Positions 21,956-34,099 of a DNA stretch of 64,000 bases are shown piece by piece. The position numbers were made by a program, and so were the translations under genes. Origin of the DNA: Ehretia macrophylla (lineage: Eukaryota; Streptophyta; Magnoliopsida; Boraginales; Ehretiaceae); assembly GCA_037974665.1 (NCBI GenBank), contig CM075773.1:34048853-34112852 (forward strand), given 5' to 3'. Below the pieces are notes generated by a model that was not told the origin of the DNA, searched no databases, and worked only from the letters and a program-made list of their open reading frames with translations. Each line of letters starts with the position of its first letter. Positions within the stretch are counted from its first letter, which is position 1.

Positions 21956-23569
21956 TCAAGCAGCTATAGGGGTTTTTCTATTTGGCTTGAACACATACTC
22001 TATGAGAGACTCCTTAATGGGCAACATTTCTGGGAATTCCTGCTTGAGTTTGCTGGCATCAAGCTCATTGTTGCTTCTTGGAGCAATTATAACCTTGGCC
22101 TGCTCCTCAAGATTGAAATTCTTCCATGTGAAGTTGGGGTCGATATATTCCTTGTACATCGCAAGAATTTCGTTATGGCTGACAACGCCAGGATTGGTGA
22201 AGTTCCATACACCAGTAAGGTTTCTCTTTCCCATTTCAATAGAAATAGGGAGGAGTTCATCCAGGATTGTCATTGAGTTAGGGATGTTTACCACCTTCTC
22301 ATAACGAGTAATCTTCGTGATGAAGTTGCGAGCATTGGAGAGATCGGATGAGATGGGCATTCTGACACGCAATGTACAGACATTCTCATAGTTTGCGAGC
22401 AAATCTTCAACCTGGCAGTAACCAATAATGAGAAATTAAATTATCGAACAAAGAACCCTGTAAAAGTACAGGAATTGAAAAAATAGAAAAAAACTAAACA
22501 AAATTCACCAGCAAAGATTTCTAACAAAATAGTGAATAACTTTTAACAAAGAATGCGATTTTGCTTGTGCTGGCAATGTGCAATGGCTTCAGTCAACAGA
22601 CTCAAATAATATTCGCTAGTTCTTTATATCCAACACTTATTAATACATAGAACCTGGCATTTGACAGCTTCCAGCTTCCATCAGAGATGTTCGTTATTTG
22701 TTAACTAAACGTAGTTAAGAGCGAAGTAAACAGCAATCATATCACAAATGGTAAAATCACATAATAAGAACTCGACTTTGCTTGAGTTAATTTAATTAAT
22801 TGCAGCAAGTGATTGATTAGCAGACCAGTAAGTAACATCTTGCCATTTCCATTACGAGCAAGTTCATGACATCTAATAGTAGTATTTAGAACACAATTAT
22901 GATCGGAAGCTATATAAGTCGTCCACTTAGCCTATTTCCAATTCACGCAAAGGTCCACCTCACATCACAAGAGATTGTTCGAAAACTTCAGCTTACACAT
23001 TGTAGGCTGGACATAAGACAGGTAGAAGAATGTAAGTAAGCATAAACTGACTCGAGGAGACAACACCCCTGATAAATAAGACAACTAAAAAAATAAAAGA
23101 AACGAGGACCAACCATGGCCTTAGTCTTGGAGTAAAAAGATCCAGTAAAATTGGGCTTATCTTCTTCCTTGAACCCAATACCCGACCCGAGTGGGTGCTC
23201 CGAATCATATTCAAAAATACAACCCGTAGCATAGTTGATCAAGACAAGCCCATTCTCTCTGCACACGTCAGCAAGCGTAAGCGTGCCGACAACATTAGTC
23301 CGAATCGTCTCGACTTTATGGGACTCACACCAGTCAACGTTGGGCCTGCCCGTGACGCCGGCCGCGTTGAAGACATGAGTGGGCTTAACGGATGCAATAT
23401 CGGATTCCAAAGAAGCCCGATTCTCCAACCGGCCCGACCCGTACACGTAGTCTATGTTCTGGGCTTCGCAGAGCTTGCCTAATAAACCGCCAATCCAACC
23501 GGTTCGACCGTAGATCAGGAACTTATACGGCTTGGCTTCAGCTGCTGAGCCGTTAGCTGCGAAACCCAT
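21956..23569 (-). CDS. UER1: Bifunctional dTDP/UDP-4-keto-6-deoxyglucose 3,5-epimerase/4-reductase
   Basis: This NRS/ER-type enzyme carries out the last two steps of UDP-L-rhamnose synthesis (3,5-epimerisation, then NADPH-dependent 4-reduction), supplying rhamnose for pectin and flavonoid glycosides in the cytosol. There are two exons, 23569-23114 and 22411-21956, each 456 bases, with GT-AG borders and a phase-0 junction after residue 152. The product is 303 residues; the Arabidopsis enzyme has about 300. It is a short-chain dehydrogenase fold: the NADP-binding GRTGWIGG motif is at residues 21-28 and the catalytic YSKTK (YxxxK) at 146-150, ending exon 1. It matches the C-terminal half of the longer RHM proteins but has no dehydratase half, as expected for NRS/ER. 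The gene looks intact. Confidence 0.94.
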
Positions 23570-23638
23570 CTCTTTTGGTGTGAGAAAGAATGAAGCAAGA
23601 GAAGTGTAATAATGAATCTATAATATAATATATGTGTG

Positions 23639-23647
23639 TATTTATAG
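23639..23647 (-). promoter_or_regulatory. TATA box of the UER1-like gene
   Basis: The minus strand reads CTATAAATA 70 bases upstream of the start codon, predicting a leader of about 40 bases. No other good TATA word is closer. Confidence 0.65.
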
Positions 23648-25833
23648 TGTGTGTGGGTTAGATTGGATCTTGTTTTGCTTATTTGTGAATGCTTTATATT
23701 TTTCTTTCTCGTCACATGGCCAAAGAGATACATGTCGGGTCGTTAAATGTGTCCGATCACGAATAATGTGAAATGAAAATTTAAAGAGTAGTTATATAAG
23801 ACAAAAAATGCATTATCTTTTATAATGGTTGGAGTCCTATTAATATTATTGGGTAAAGAATATTTTGGGATACATAATAAGTTCTTGAAATTTGAAAAAA
23901 TTTCTTTATTTGAAAGAGCACTGAGAGGAGGCCGACTTAATTAGTGTCATCACGGCCAATTTGGTCAGAAATTTCTCTCATATCATGTACCAAATGGTGA
24001 GAATTTATATATGATTTGAATAATTGTAATATTTATGTATCACATCGTTAAATGAGAGAGTGTAATGTCGTTTAAAAAATACTATTTGTGCAATTATATA
24101 AACTACGTGTATAAAATTACTATGGGGGTGGGTGAGATCATAGAAAGTGTGTGTCAAATGATCATAACGTATATATTGAATCGTTTAGTCTCTGATTGAA
24201 TTATTAACCAAACTCGTTATAACAATCTCTCAGTGGATTAGTTATCAAATGTTTCTATTCTCCTCTCCCATATGTTAGAAGTTGATATTCCTTCTACAGA
24301 AGTAGGATGATTTAATTATTTTTATTGAATATATTCTTCTTTTGACAAAAAAAAAAATGGTTAAATGAGCAAATATAGTACACAATCAATCACCCAACAC
24401 CCACAAAAGTCGACAGAAACGTTGGATGTATGTTGGCGGGTGAGAGAGGAGCACGCCTTTTTTTATTTTCTTCTTTTTTGCCTTTTTTAATTCCTTGAAT
24501 AATGGAATGATGATGTGGGGGGCACGTCCTACCACGAGCATTTATTAAGGTTGATTTGTTAATAATGTGATGCATATGGTATTTTAATAATCTGACCAAA
24601 AAATAAAGCCAGTTCTTTTTTTAATAGTAATTGTTATTGGGCACATGGAATAATTTCTCCTACACCGATCTATATTTTCTGCACGTCCTAGATTTGTTAG
24701 TTTTTATAATCTTATAATTCTTTTTATAATTTGTATTATCTATAGTTTGAAAGACTTTTTAATAAAAAAATTTCTCGTAAAAAAATGAATTGTACTTTTT
24801 TTTTCTTGATCGGGAATTATACTTCTAATATAAAAATTGCAAATATTTGCTATAGTTTCTTTCAAGGTTCGTTTTCTAGAAGATAGGTAACTTTAGTTAA
24901 ATCATTAGTCAAATCTAATTGGTGATGTGATCATTTGTTATAAATTTAAAATCCTTAACAAATTGGTTTTGTCTCAAATTTAAAGTCGTTCTAAATTATT
25001 TCATGAGTTATGTCATAGCTATGAATTTCATTTTTTTTTTTGTAATCCTTTGGGACAACGGATCTCAATTCAAAGGATGAGATTAACCATAGGCCTTCAA
25101 TTCTTTAAAATGTTATCTTTGAATTATAAAAGATATTTGACTTTATTCTTTAATCATAAGATATTTAGCTTTTGGAAACATCATTAGTTGCACCATAGGG
25201 CATCAAAAGTTTGAACAAGAGACCACTTGTGACTATTGCAAAAGTGATTGCTAGTGAATTTATTCTCTCCAATAAATTTTAAAATTGGTATTCTTTAATA
25301 TAGTTTATTAAAGTCCAAAACGTCTATGTTTTAAGTGATTTAATTAAGAAATACTATATATCACTTTAATTTTTACACTCAAATATTACTTTTTATGTGT
25401 ATGCTTAGTTAGTATATATAGTTTTTTTTTACTTCGTTTGCAAAATAATATTTATATATAGTTAGTTATCTTTTTATTATTCATACACTAAAATTTATTT
25501 TTCCCAAAAAAATATATGAGAATTTTGACTTAACTTAAGTTTTCACATAAGACAATAAATAGCTTCAATAATTATTAACTATATATCCAAATAAACGTAA
25601 ATATATTATGCAACGTGCCAATGTCTTGTCCAATCATACACCGATATGTAAGTACCCTATGATGCAGCAAGAAAAGAAATGGCATGCAACACGATTCATT
25701 ATTGATTGGACCTATCAACAAGTCAATAGTATCATGTCACGTGTAACGCACCAATAATACATATACGACAAACATGAAAAGTAAGGGCGACGGACAAACA
25801 TCAGTTGTCGCCAATTCGTAAGTTTCTTCACCT
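23648..25833. other. Intergenic region between divergent genes
   Basis: No gene seen. The sequence is AT-rich. One TTCTTTTGACAAAAAAAAAAA tail at 24331-24358 resembles the retroposon tail at 21450. The rest presumably holds upstream regions of the minus-strand UER1-like gene and the plus-strand small gene. Confidence 0.4.
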
Positions 25834-25842
25834 CTATATAAA
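25834..25842 (+). promoter_or_regulatory. TATA box of a candidate small gene
   Basis: CTATATAAA stands 70 bases upstream of the start codon at 25912, followed by a leader with CT-rich stretches and an AACA-ATG start context. The promoter-like arrangement is the main reason to believe the small reading frame. Confidence 0.6.
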
Positions 25843-25911
25843 GGACATCGCCGAACGTATGCAACAACACATCACACACCCATTTAACTTTCTTCATTTC
25901 TCTTTCCAACA

Positions 25912-26136
25912 ATGAGTAAAGAGGAAAAACGCCAGTCGCTTTCTTTTTCTTATGGTGAAGAGAAAGACATGTACTTAAAGGGCAAACTGTACGAGGACTG
26001 TACCAAAAGAGTGAAACATTCGCAACTTGATTTGAACAAACCACCTATGGAAGACGGATATATTTCTTCAGCTCAAGGAAAACAACATGTTCATGACCAA
26101 ATACTGAAAGTCTTATTGCCTAATTTCTTCATGTGA
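25912..26136 (+). CDS. Candidate 74-residue protein with DLNxxP repression motif
   Basis: I do not recognise this protein. It is hydrophilic and charged, with DLNKPP at residues 40-45. This fits the DLNxxP form of the EAR motif, which recruits TOPLESS-type corepressors in plants. There is no signal peptide or membrane segment. A clean TATA box and leader stand upstream. A further plus-strand frame at 26302-26490 contains a DPELTLAFEP segment, also LxLxx-like, and might be a second exon, but I saw no convincing splice pair joining the two. The gene could be a small transcriptional regulator, the first exon of a longer gene, or a decayed gene cut short by the neighbouring CACTA insertion. Confidence 0.45.
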   Translation: MSKEEKRQSLSFSYGEEKDMYLKGKLYEDCTKRVKHSQLDLNKPPMEDGYISSAQGKQHVHDQILKVLLPNFFM

Positions 26137-26619
26137 TATATATGTTTGGTCTATATATATATTAGTGATTGACCTGATCACTAAGAGAATAATGCACTTC
26201 TTAGTTTTATGTATTATTTGTGTATGTTTATGTTGTGATAAAATATGTCGTTGTTATATTTAGATATATTCCAATAGTTTCGTTCCATAATAAAAATATA
26301 TATGGTTTTTATTAATAATAGCGATGTTGATCCAGAACTTACTCTTGCCTTTGAGCCTTTCCTAAAACAACGAAAAATGGGACCTATAAAAGTAACTAAA
26401 AAGACACGTGGATGGCACGTGAAAAATTGTATTAAGTGGGATTTTTCCATATGGAAACAGTTGGACGAGTTTAAAATAGTTTTTTTTTAAAACTCCTTAA
26501 TTGTTTTTCAGTTATATAAGGTTATATTTATAAGACTTTGAAATCGAATTTGGTTGAACTTAATAAAATAAAGAATTCAAAACCCCCCCAGTTCTATTTC
26601 TTTCTGTAAATAACAATAT

Positions 26620-26803
26620 GTCGAATGAGGCCGCCACTTGCCTTGAAATATACACGCGGCCACCATTTAAAACGGCGAGGGAATGGACTGTCCCTCGCCG
26701 TCCCTTGCCGAAACGGCGAGGGAACTGCCTCCCTCGCCTAGCCCTCGCCGAAAAGCGAGGGATAGCGACGACCCGTCGCCGAAAATAATTTTTTCTTGTA
26801 GTG
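26620..26803. mobile_element. Terminal fragment of a CACTA (En/Spm) DNA transposon
   Basis: The right edge, 26791-26803, is the reverse complement of CACTACAAGAAAA, the diagnostic CACTA terminal repeat. Just inside are at least six copies, in both orientations, of a CGGCGAGGGA-type motif, matching the sub-terminal repeats to which CACTA transposases bind. It is GC-rich against AT-rich surroundings. I found no matching left terminus, so the left limit is approximate and the element is truncated or its other end has decayed. It has no coding capacity of its own. Confidence 0.75.
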
Positions 26804-27708
26804 ATACTAAAAAAAAAAAAAGAGATTTCAAAAAAGTTTGTTATTTTAGCATATACGTGGAAAGTGGTATTTGAGTGTGAAAATTAAAGTGATACATAAC
26901 AATACTCGATTTAATTTTATCATTGCCTATTTAAAATAGTACAAACTTAAAATAGAGAGTAAACTATTTTTATACTCATCTCACAATAATGTATCATATA
27001 GAAGTGAAAACTTTTCATAAATCAAATAATCAAACTTCAGATTTTTCCAATAGAAAATTGGTATTTTACCCATTTAGGTCCTTCATATCTTTTTTCTTTT
27101 TATGGATTTTGATATGAATTTCGTTATTTGCAAGGTCTGCGATAACTTGAAAGTTGTTTCACGGTATTTCTAATTTCAATAATAAGAAAAAAAAAATGTC
27201 ATAGTACTTTTCTTTAAACTAGCACGCTCAATAACACGCAGTATATTAAAATCTTAAAATTACAATAATCGTATAATACAAAAAGGGTATAATTTACATC
27301 CAAAGCATTTTTATCGCTTATATAATTAAACCGACATAAAAAGAAATAATAAAGAATTCAGAAAGACCAAAATTAGTGAGGGTATATCAACAAAACTAGT
27401 CAATACATGGTGAAACACAAAAAAAAGAAGAAAAAAAAAAAGGTTTGCCAAGTATGCATCAAACTACTGCAGAACTTAGATTACAGGTGAACTATATGTC
27501 AGTTTAACATGTTTATAAACTATGGAAAAAAAATAAAAAAATAAAAACTAGAAAAAGACAGGACCATCAATGGTGGTCTCTTAAGCATGTAATTATCAAT
27601 TTTGGTTCAAGATTCAAGAGTAGTCTACTCAATTGGGAGACTAGGGTACGAATTTCAGAACGTGCGGGACCAAAAAATATATATATATATATATATATCA
27701 ATCTTGAT
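26804..27708. other. Intergenic, includes the PLD 3' flank
   Basis: AT-rich with several poly-A runs and no gene seen. The part nearest 27708 should contain the phospholipase D 3' UTR. It includes an (AT)11 microsatellite at 27677-27698 immediately after the stop codon. Confidence 0.4.
27677..27698. repeat. (AT)11 microsatellite
   Basis: Eleven uninterrupted AT units lie about 11 bases beyond the phospholipase D stop codon, so within its 3' UTR if transcribed. Likely variable in length between individuals. Confidence 0.9.
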
Positions 27709-30700
27709 TCAAATGGTGAGATTCTCTTGAATGGCAATAAATGCTCCTGTTATATTCCCCCCCATGTCTGGGAATGTTTCATAGCCAAGAAGAGGTTTCA
27801 CCTTTCCTGTTCGATTAACTTGAACTGGATATTTCAACAGATGACCTCTCATGTCATACATTTCATCAGATGCAAATTGTTCCCAATATTGTTCACCCAG
27901 TGATCTTACCCGTCTTGCACATTCCAGGCTTTCTGGTATTTCGAAGCAGTTCTCCAGGAAACCGATGTGCTCTGCCCAGAGCGACATCCTGTATCCGTAT
28001 ATCTGCATTTTGGATGCATATACCAATCGTGTTATGAACATTACGCGCTCTAGTTAGGAATTGTTCACTAAAAACCGCGTATTTAACAGCAAGATTGATG
28101 ATTTAGAGCAAGATTAAATGAAAAAGCGCGGTCTGATAAAAAGGATACCTGTCCCTGAGGACTGCTGTATTTGGCTGCCCAAGTATGATGAGGTTGATAT
28201 GCACCCATTGCGATTTCAGTGTCCCTGGTGCCTTCCAGAGATCTCTGATTGATGTTTGCAGAACCAATTATCACGTATTCATCATCCACGATCATGCCTT
28301 TGGAATGAACATAGATCATAAAGCGCCTGTTCTTTTGAGTGCGCGCCTGGGGGTTATTACACAAGCTAATTGATGACTTAACGATTGAAAGGATGAAAAC
28401 GAAAGGCCCCTCTCTCTATATTGGAGAAGAAGCTGAAAATTTACTAATCAAGCTGATGAGAGAAAAAGCACCTGAGGAGTGCTACTACTAGAACGAGCAC
28501 CTGATAGGAATCCATTGTCTGGAGCCTCGCGATTGCCAAGGCAGAAGAAATTTAAGTAATCTTGAGGTTCGTAGCTAGTCTCAAGTCCCACTTCCACCAA
28601 AGCTTTATAAATTGTTTCGTACATCATCTGCATTGTGTTATGCTGCAGAAAAGAATGCAACACTGATGTCAGTAAGCATACACAGTAATGTCTATTTAAA
28701 GCATCGCGCCCAGCAACACCATTGAGTTGCAGTACTCGTAGAATTTACCTGCCAAAAGAGAATCCTTTGAGTTGCAGTACTCGTAGGAGCACCTTCTGGC
28801 CACATTGGAACCACAATATATGCTGCAAACCGTTCATGCGCTCTAATCTTGTCAGCAATCTTAAGCGCAATCTCCATAGGTATCAAATTATTTGCTCCTG
28901 CAAAATAGTAAAGAGGTCTTATTTTATCTGAATAATGCTTGCTTTTATCAAAGTGCTTGATGAGCTTAAACATCAATATACTTCATAACTTGGAAGTAAT
29001 ATCTGCTAATCTCAACCTTTCTCCGTAAACTTTAATGTCAAAATCCTCACCTAAGTCTTTGTAATGACTCCAATTGTACGAAGAGCCAAGGAAATACTGG
29101 TTCTCAATATAAATGAAATGTTGTGCAGCGCGAATGGCCTTTACGTATGCAGTGTGTATACTCATATCAATCAGCACATTCTTCCCACAAACCAGATTCT
29201 GTACGTAGAATGCAACACGAAACATGAAATTAGTTCAACTCTTACCTGCAGAGAAAATAAATTATTGTACATTTGAATGAATCAGTAAGAATTAGAAGTT
29301 GCCTAACCCTGCTTGTACCATCTTTTGGATCTCTGGGGAAACCTTTGACAGAGTTGGAGTCGATTGAACGAAAAATCTACAAATTTTTTTTGAGTTAGTA
29401 TAAAAATCAAAGTCAAGAAAGAAAAAAACATGTAATGTAATTCTACCTGGACATGCCAAGACTCAGGATGATCATCCTGTAGGCATGAGGTTTCGTGTTG
29501 TTTCAATATGTCAGGGATTCTTTCGAGTCTGAGTAAAGCATCATCGAATGCATTCTTTTTAAGCCTGGAAGTCTTTGAAGCCTTTAGCCAACGCTCCTCA
29601 AAGTTTGTCAGCACGTCATAGGCAGCTGGACCGTCAATTCGACTATGTAAATCATGCCATGGTTCACGAGGACAATTATTTGTAGGACCCTGTTCAAGGT
29701 TTATACAATGGTATGGGTTAGAACAAAGAGGAAGTCAGAAATTTTCACTTGCTTTCGTGTATGTGAGAAAGCTAGAATCTGAAGTGCTTTTCGTTGTAGC
29801 TTTCTCAGTTAGTAATTTATGGCTATTCCAATAGGACTAGCATGATAAGATTGATCATCTCAATGAATAAGAGTGTACTTTACACACACAATGCAGAAAA
29901 TGTGCTGATCTTTCTGGCTCAATAAACAACCCCAGGAATACAGTACAAGGCAGCCCGGTGTGTGAAACTGCCACTATACATGGGGTTAGGAGAAGGGTCA
30001 GACCCTCTTTGGTTTCTGCTGTACTCGGTCTTTCCTTACATTCTCCCTGAGGCTGTTTCCAGTACGACAGAAACATACTAACTGATTTAACTGAGGCCTG
30101 AAGGGAAAACAATTCTCGAGTTTTCTCGAGCAATTACCGTGAAATTTGGATTATGATAGTCGTCACTGTGGACTGTTTGTAATGTGCTAAAAAGAGGATG
30201 TTTTGGAGTATCATATCTCCCCTTGCACAAATCAAGGCCGCCAACAAACGCTACGATCCTCCTCCTGTAATTTTCTGCCTCGACATCTACTATCACAGTC
30301 TTCTGATGATGAGTGTAGATTGTTTCAACTTCCTGACAAATAACAAACAAGTTAAAACTTCAAATGCTAAATCTGGGGAAAAAAAAAAAAAAAGATATAA
30401 AAGAAAATTTAAGAATTTGTGACAAGATCTTAAGTTGATTTGGGAAGATTATTACTACTGAACCTGCTTTTGTGCCCAGCTATGTCCTTTTCCACCAGAC
30501 CGAGGACAGAGTAGCACTTTCACTGAAGAATGCTTGAAAAATCTGCGCGTTTTCTCATCATTCGTTTGCATCACCCCTCCCTGCAGAGCAGCAGATATGT
30601 CCGTGATCCAACTTGAAGCGTTGATTACAGAAGAAAACATTTAGCAGAAAAAAGATCACTTAAGAAAGTAGAGGTGCCAAATGAAGATATCATTCAAGAA

Positions 30701-32045
30701 GTGAACTCCATAAATGTACATTATCCTAGGGGAAAAACAACAAAAATATATTGAACGCAATCTGATCTCGTATATCCCACGAATACTACCTGAAGTGGCC
30801 ACCTTCGAAATTTAACAACAACAATAAGCCAATCTCTAAAAATCAGTTCAATCAGTAGTTTCCCTTATGGAGCATTCATAAGTTTTAACAAAAGCTGCAG
30901 ACTCACTCGTGGAGCTTACGTTTTGCCTAAGTTCATTGATTAAGCTAAATAATTGGTTTCTTCCAGAAGATATTGAATTCATTGATTAATCAAACATTAT
31001 CTGAAGATGTGAGCATACGGACTCATGAAGCACAGAAAGCGAACGATTCAATTTACACAAAGCATACAAAGAAATTAACTAGCTACCAAGACAAATTCCA
31101 GTTGATCCTTACAGTTCTATAACCAAGAATGCTAGTAGAAGTAGGATCATCCCATACTAGAAGCAGAACCCTCACACCTTCCTGTGACTTGGATTTGAGC
31201 AGATCCCCCAAGGTGATATCTGAATTTTCAGTATGACGAACAAGTCTAACTAAATGGTAAACAGACCACCCTGTAATATAAATCAAGCGACGAGCCTCAT
31301 TGATAGCGTCAAATATATCCTTCCAGCACTGTCCCTGCTCATACAGCAGACCATTATCAAGCCATACATTTGGAAGGCAATCATCAGGTACGTGCGCGTC
31401 CTGATAAAGAGTGACACTTCCTCCTCTTCGGAGGGGAAAATAAGTACCAGGTACACCTTGACATCCATGAGGTGCTCCAGCACCACCGCGATAAAGTGCC
31501 ACATTCTGCACGGGGATGTACTGAATCGATAAAGTCAAGATGGCTCCTGCCTTACATGGCTTCCCACTAGCATTAAGGATTGGATATGAGCCCTCAACTT
31601 TCCTACCTGAATACAATTGCTCCACTGGAATACCAACAGCTCCAATGAATTGTGAGCCTACAACATCACAATCTTTAACCACAAAATGCACTTCTGAAGC
31701 ATAATGTGCAACAGGAATATAAAAATGCTGCATCCAAACAGGGTTCTCACTATCATCTATCACAAATGTTCTACCAATCACAGCATTAGATACTGAAATA
31801 GTAACATAAGGATCACTCGTGTTCTCTGTACTCCCTGCGGTCCCAAATATATCGCCTAACCTCTTATGAAATAAATCCATGTTCGGCAAATTTCTAGCCT
31901 CCTTCACCCAAATATCTAAATTTCCATGTAACAAGAACACCCTAAGTGATCCTGAAGATGTGTTAAACGGCACAATTTGTACGGCCTGCCCGTGCATTGA
32001 GTTTTCACCCGGTGGCTCAAGGGATCCCCATCGAGCCATCTTCAC
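27709..32045 (-). CDS. Phospholipase D, beta/gamma class (C2-PLD, 10 exons)
   Basis: It hydrolyses phospholipids to phosphatidic acid, a lipid second messenger. Exons on the minus strand: 32045-31113, 30580-30464, 30332-30138, 29689-29447, 29376-29308, 29198-29051, 28897-28749, 28642-28472, 28346-28149, 28002-27709. All have GT-AG borders and frames agree, giving 838 residues (plant gamma forms have about 855). The Ca2+/phospholipid-binding C2 domain covers about residues 33-175. The two catalytic HxKxxxxD motifs are HHQKTVIVD (His359, Lys361, Asp366) and HSKGMIVDD (His689, Lys691, Asp696). The IYIENQYF block and the QENLTI C-terminus are typical of beta/gamma enzymes. The N-terminal extension before C2 is short, as in gamma forms and unlike long beta1 forms. 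Start ATG is 32045 or, two codons on, 32039. Intact. Confidence 0.95.
28722..28786 (-). repeat. 20-bp direct repeat straddling a PLD splice donor
   Basis: The same 20 bases occur at 28767-28786, inside exon 7, and at 28722-28741, inside the following intron. The donor GT of intron 7 (28747-28748) lies between them. On the coding strand the repeat reads CTACGAGTACTGCAACTCAA. The intron copy is thus a stray piece of exon placed just after the donor, as left by template slippage or break repair. Confidence 0.9.
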
Positions 32046-32747
32046 ACCCTCCCTCCTAAGTTCTTCAAAACAGGGATCTCTTAACTACACTCAACACTTC
32101 AAAGCTACAAATGCGACATAGAAAACTTGTACACTAGTTGACAGATTTCAAACAAGTATTGTAAATCAGGTCATGAAATTACTTCTGAAAGCCTTAAAAG
32201 GCCTTATAAAGATCAAAATTGACACCCCTTTAACAATGTCAACATGATCGTGCATAATTTTCTTCTAAAATGAATCAAACTCTTGCTATAAAAACGTTGC
32301 AAAATTCCTATAAATTGGTTCTTCTTTCTAATACATATTAACATTGAATTAATTTGATAAGGAAAAAAAAAAAAAAAAGAGAGAACTACTCAGGTGAGTG
32401 ATCTGAATCAAATGTCATTTTTTTTAGGAAAACATTTGATAAAGATGAATTGAAGGAATAAGAATGGAGAGAATTTTGGTAAACTTTCAATGATTGAAAA
32501 TTCACCAAGTGGACCATTCTGTTTAGATGGGTAAAAAATAGCCTCAAAATTAATGCATACATATGAAATTTGAAGCAAACATATTTTCATGTATGCATAT
32601 AAGAGAGATAGAAAATAGACAAAATAGATTATAACCACGTGTGCATGGAAGTGAGTGACAGAGATTGTAAAAGGTTGTAAAATGTACAGGTCTGTCGGGT
32701 ATGTAGGATTAGGGAGGAACCTATCTGACGTCTATTATTTTTTGAAA
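32046..32747. other. PLD upstream region
   Basis: No gene seen. A minus-strand TTTATAAGG near 32200-32210 is a weak TATA candidate for the phospholipase D gene. Poly-A/T runs surround it. The Athila-type element begins at the right edge, only about 0.7 kb upstream of the start codon. Confidence 0.35.
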
Positions 32748-33961
32748 TGACAATTTTTGGTATATTATTGATATATTATTTCAGCATTTTTTTACTTAAA
32801 TTTTGTTAGTTTTTTAGTAGTTTATGAATAATTTGATTAGTTTTATCTTTAATTTGAGTTGTAGGTAATTTTCAAGAGACAAACTAAGTTTTGAGGTGAA
32901 GATTGAAGAGAAATAGCAAAGGATTGGCTTTCATACAATTTGTGGAGAAATTGAAGAACAAATAGAAGTAGCGCAGTCATAGCACAGCTGCGCAGGAAAT
33001 TTAAGGGTAATTTTGTAAAAAGGCGCGAAAATAAGAAAACCCTATGATAAAAGAAGACATCAGACGTTGCAAAAAGGGGAGTTTTTCTGGAGGCTATTTT
33101 TGGAGAGCAAAAACCAACGTTTGGAGAGGAGAAAATGCGAAGAAAACTGTAAGATTTACGAGGAAGGACGGATTAGAGACAAGATTTGGCCACAACTTTC
33201 TAGAGTTTTCTCTCTCTCTCATCATGAACTTTATTAGAATTTGGATTTCATTTACATTTATTATGAGTGACTAGATTATTTTTCTAGGGCTACGATGTAG
33301 CCAGATTTTGATCACTCGAATTATGTTGGATTAATTATTCTATATTTTTTTTATGCTGAGTATTTTACACTATACTTAATGTCTGTGATTGTCTGGCCAA
33401 TAATTGCTTGTTTTGTGGTTTGATTTGAGATTGAGAAGTGATAACTAGATTAGACCACGTATAGAGTACCATTAAATTGTCATAAGCTAGAGATAGTTAT
33501 GAGATCTAGTGCAACGTTTAAATTTATAGGGCTTAATGCATTCCATAAGTTCACAGTTATCACAGAGATATAGGTAGCTTACTTATTGGGATAGGTTATT
33601 GATACTTGAGAAAGATTAATATATACCTTAGTGAAATTGTTGGCAGCATAAAGAATAGTCGTCAATTGAATTTAATCAGCAGGTTCGAGTAGGATAAATC
33701 TTGGTGAAATTGGAACCCCTAGAGCTTTCCAATTATTGAATCAACTTTTCCACAAAACTCGTAATTGTTTAGTTGCTAGTTTTATTAGTTTTTTTAATTC
33801 TTTAGTTTTTAATCACAATCTCTCAAATTTTGGTCATCTGAATAAAGTTAGAGGTAAACTAATTTCGATAGTTAATAATCTCAGTCCTCGTATGAATGTT
33901 CTTTATTCATCATTTTATTACTTGTTGCGATACGTGCACTTACGTTAGAATTCACATGACA
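32748..33961 (+). repeat. 5' LTR of the Athila-type element
   Basis: About 1.2 kb, beginning TGACA and ending near CATGACA. It matches the copy at 56835-58056 along its length, with substitutions and small indels. The exact left edge is uncertain by a few bases because the first dozen positions of the two copies have drifted. Confidence 0.85.
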
Positions 33962-33967
33962 AGTTTT

Positions 33968-33985
33968 TGGCACCGTTACCGGGGA
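33968..33985 (+). other. Primer-binding site of the Athila-type element
   Basis: TGGCACCGTTACCGGGGA directly follows the LTR. It closely resembles the TGGCGCCGTTGCCGGGGA site seen after Athila/Tat LTRs, which pairs with the 3' end of a host tRNA. Confidence 0.75.
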
Positions 33986-34099
33986 TTGTGTCAATTAATA
34001 TCGATACCAAATATCTTTAATTTTACTTTGGATTTTATTTAATTTTGTGTTGTTATCTTATTTTCGTTACGTGTGTTTTAGGAACATACTCATTTTCGT

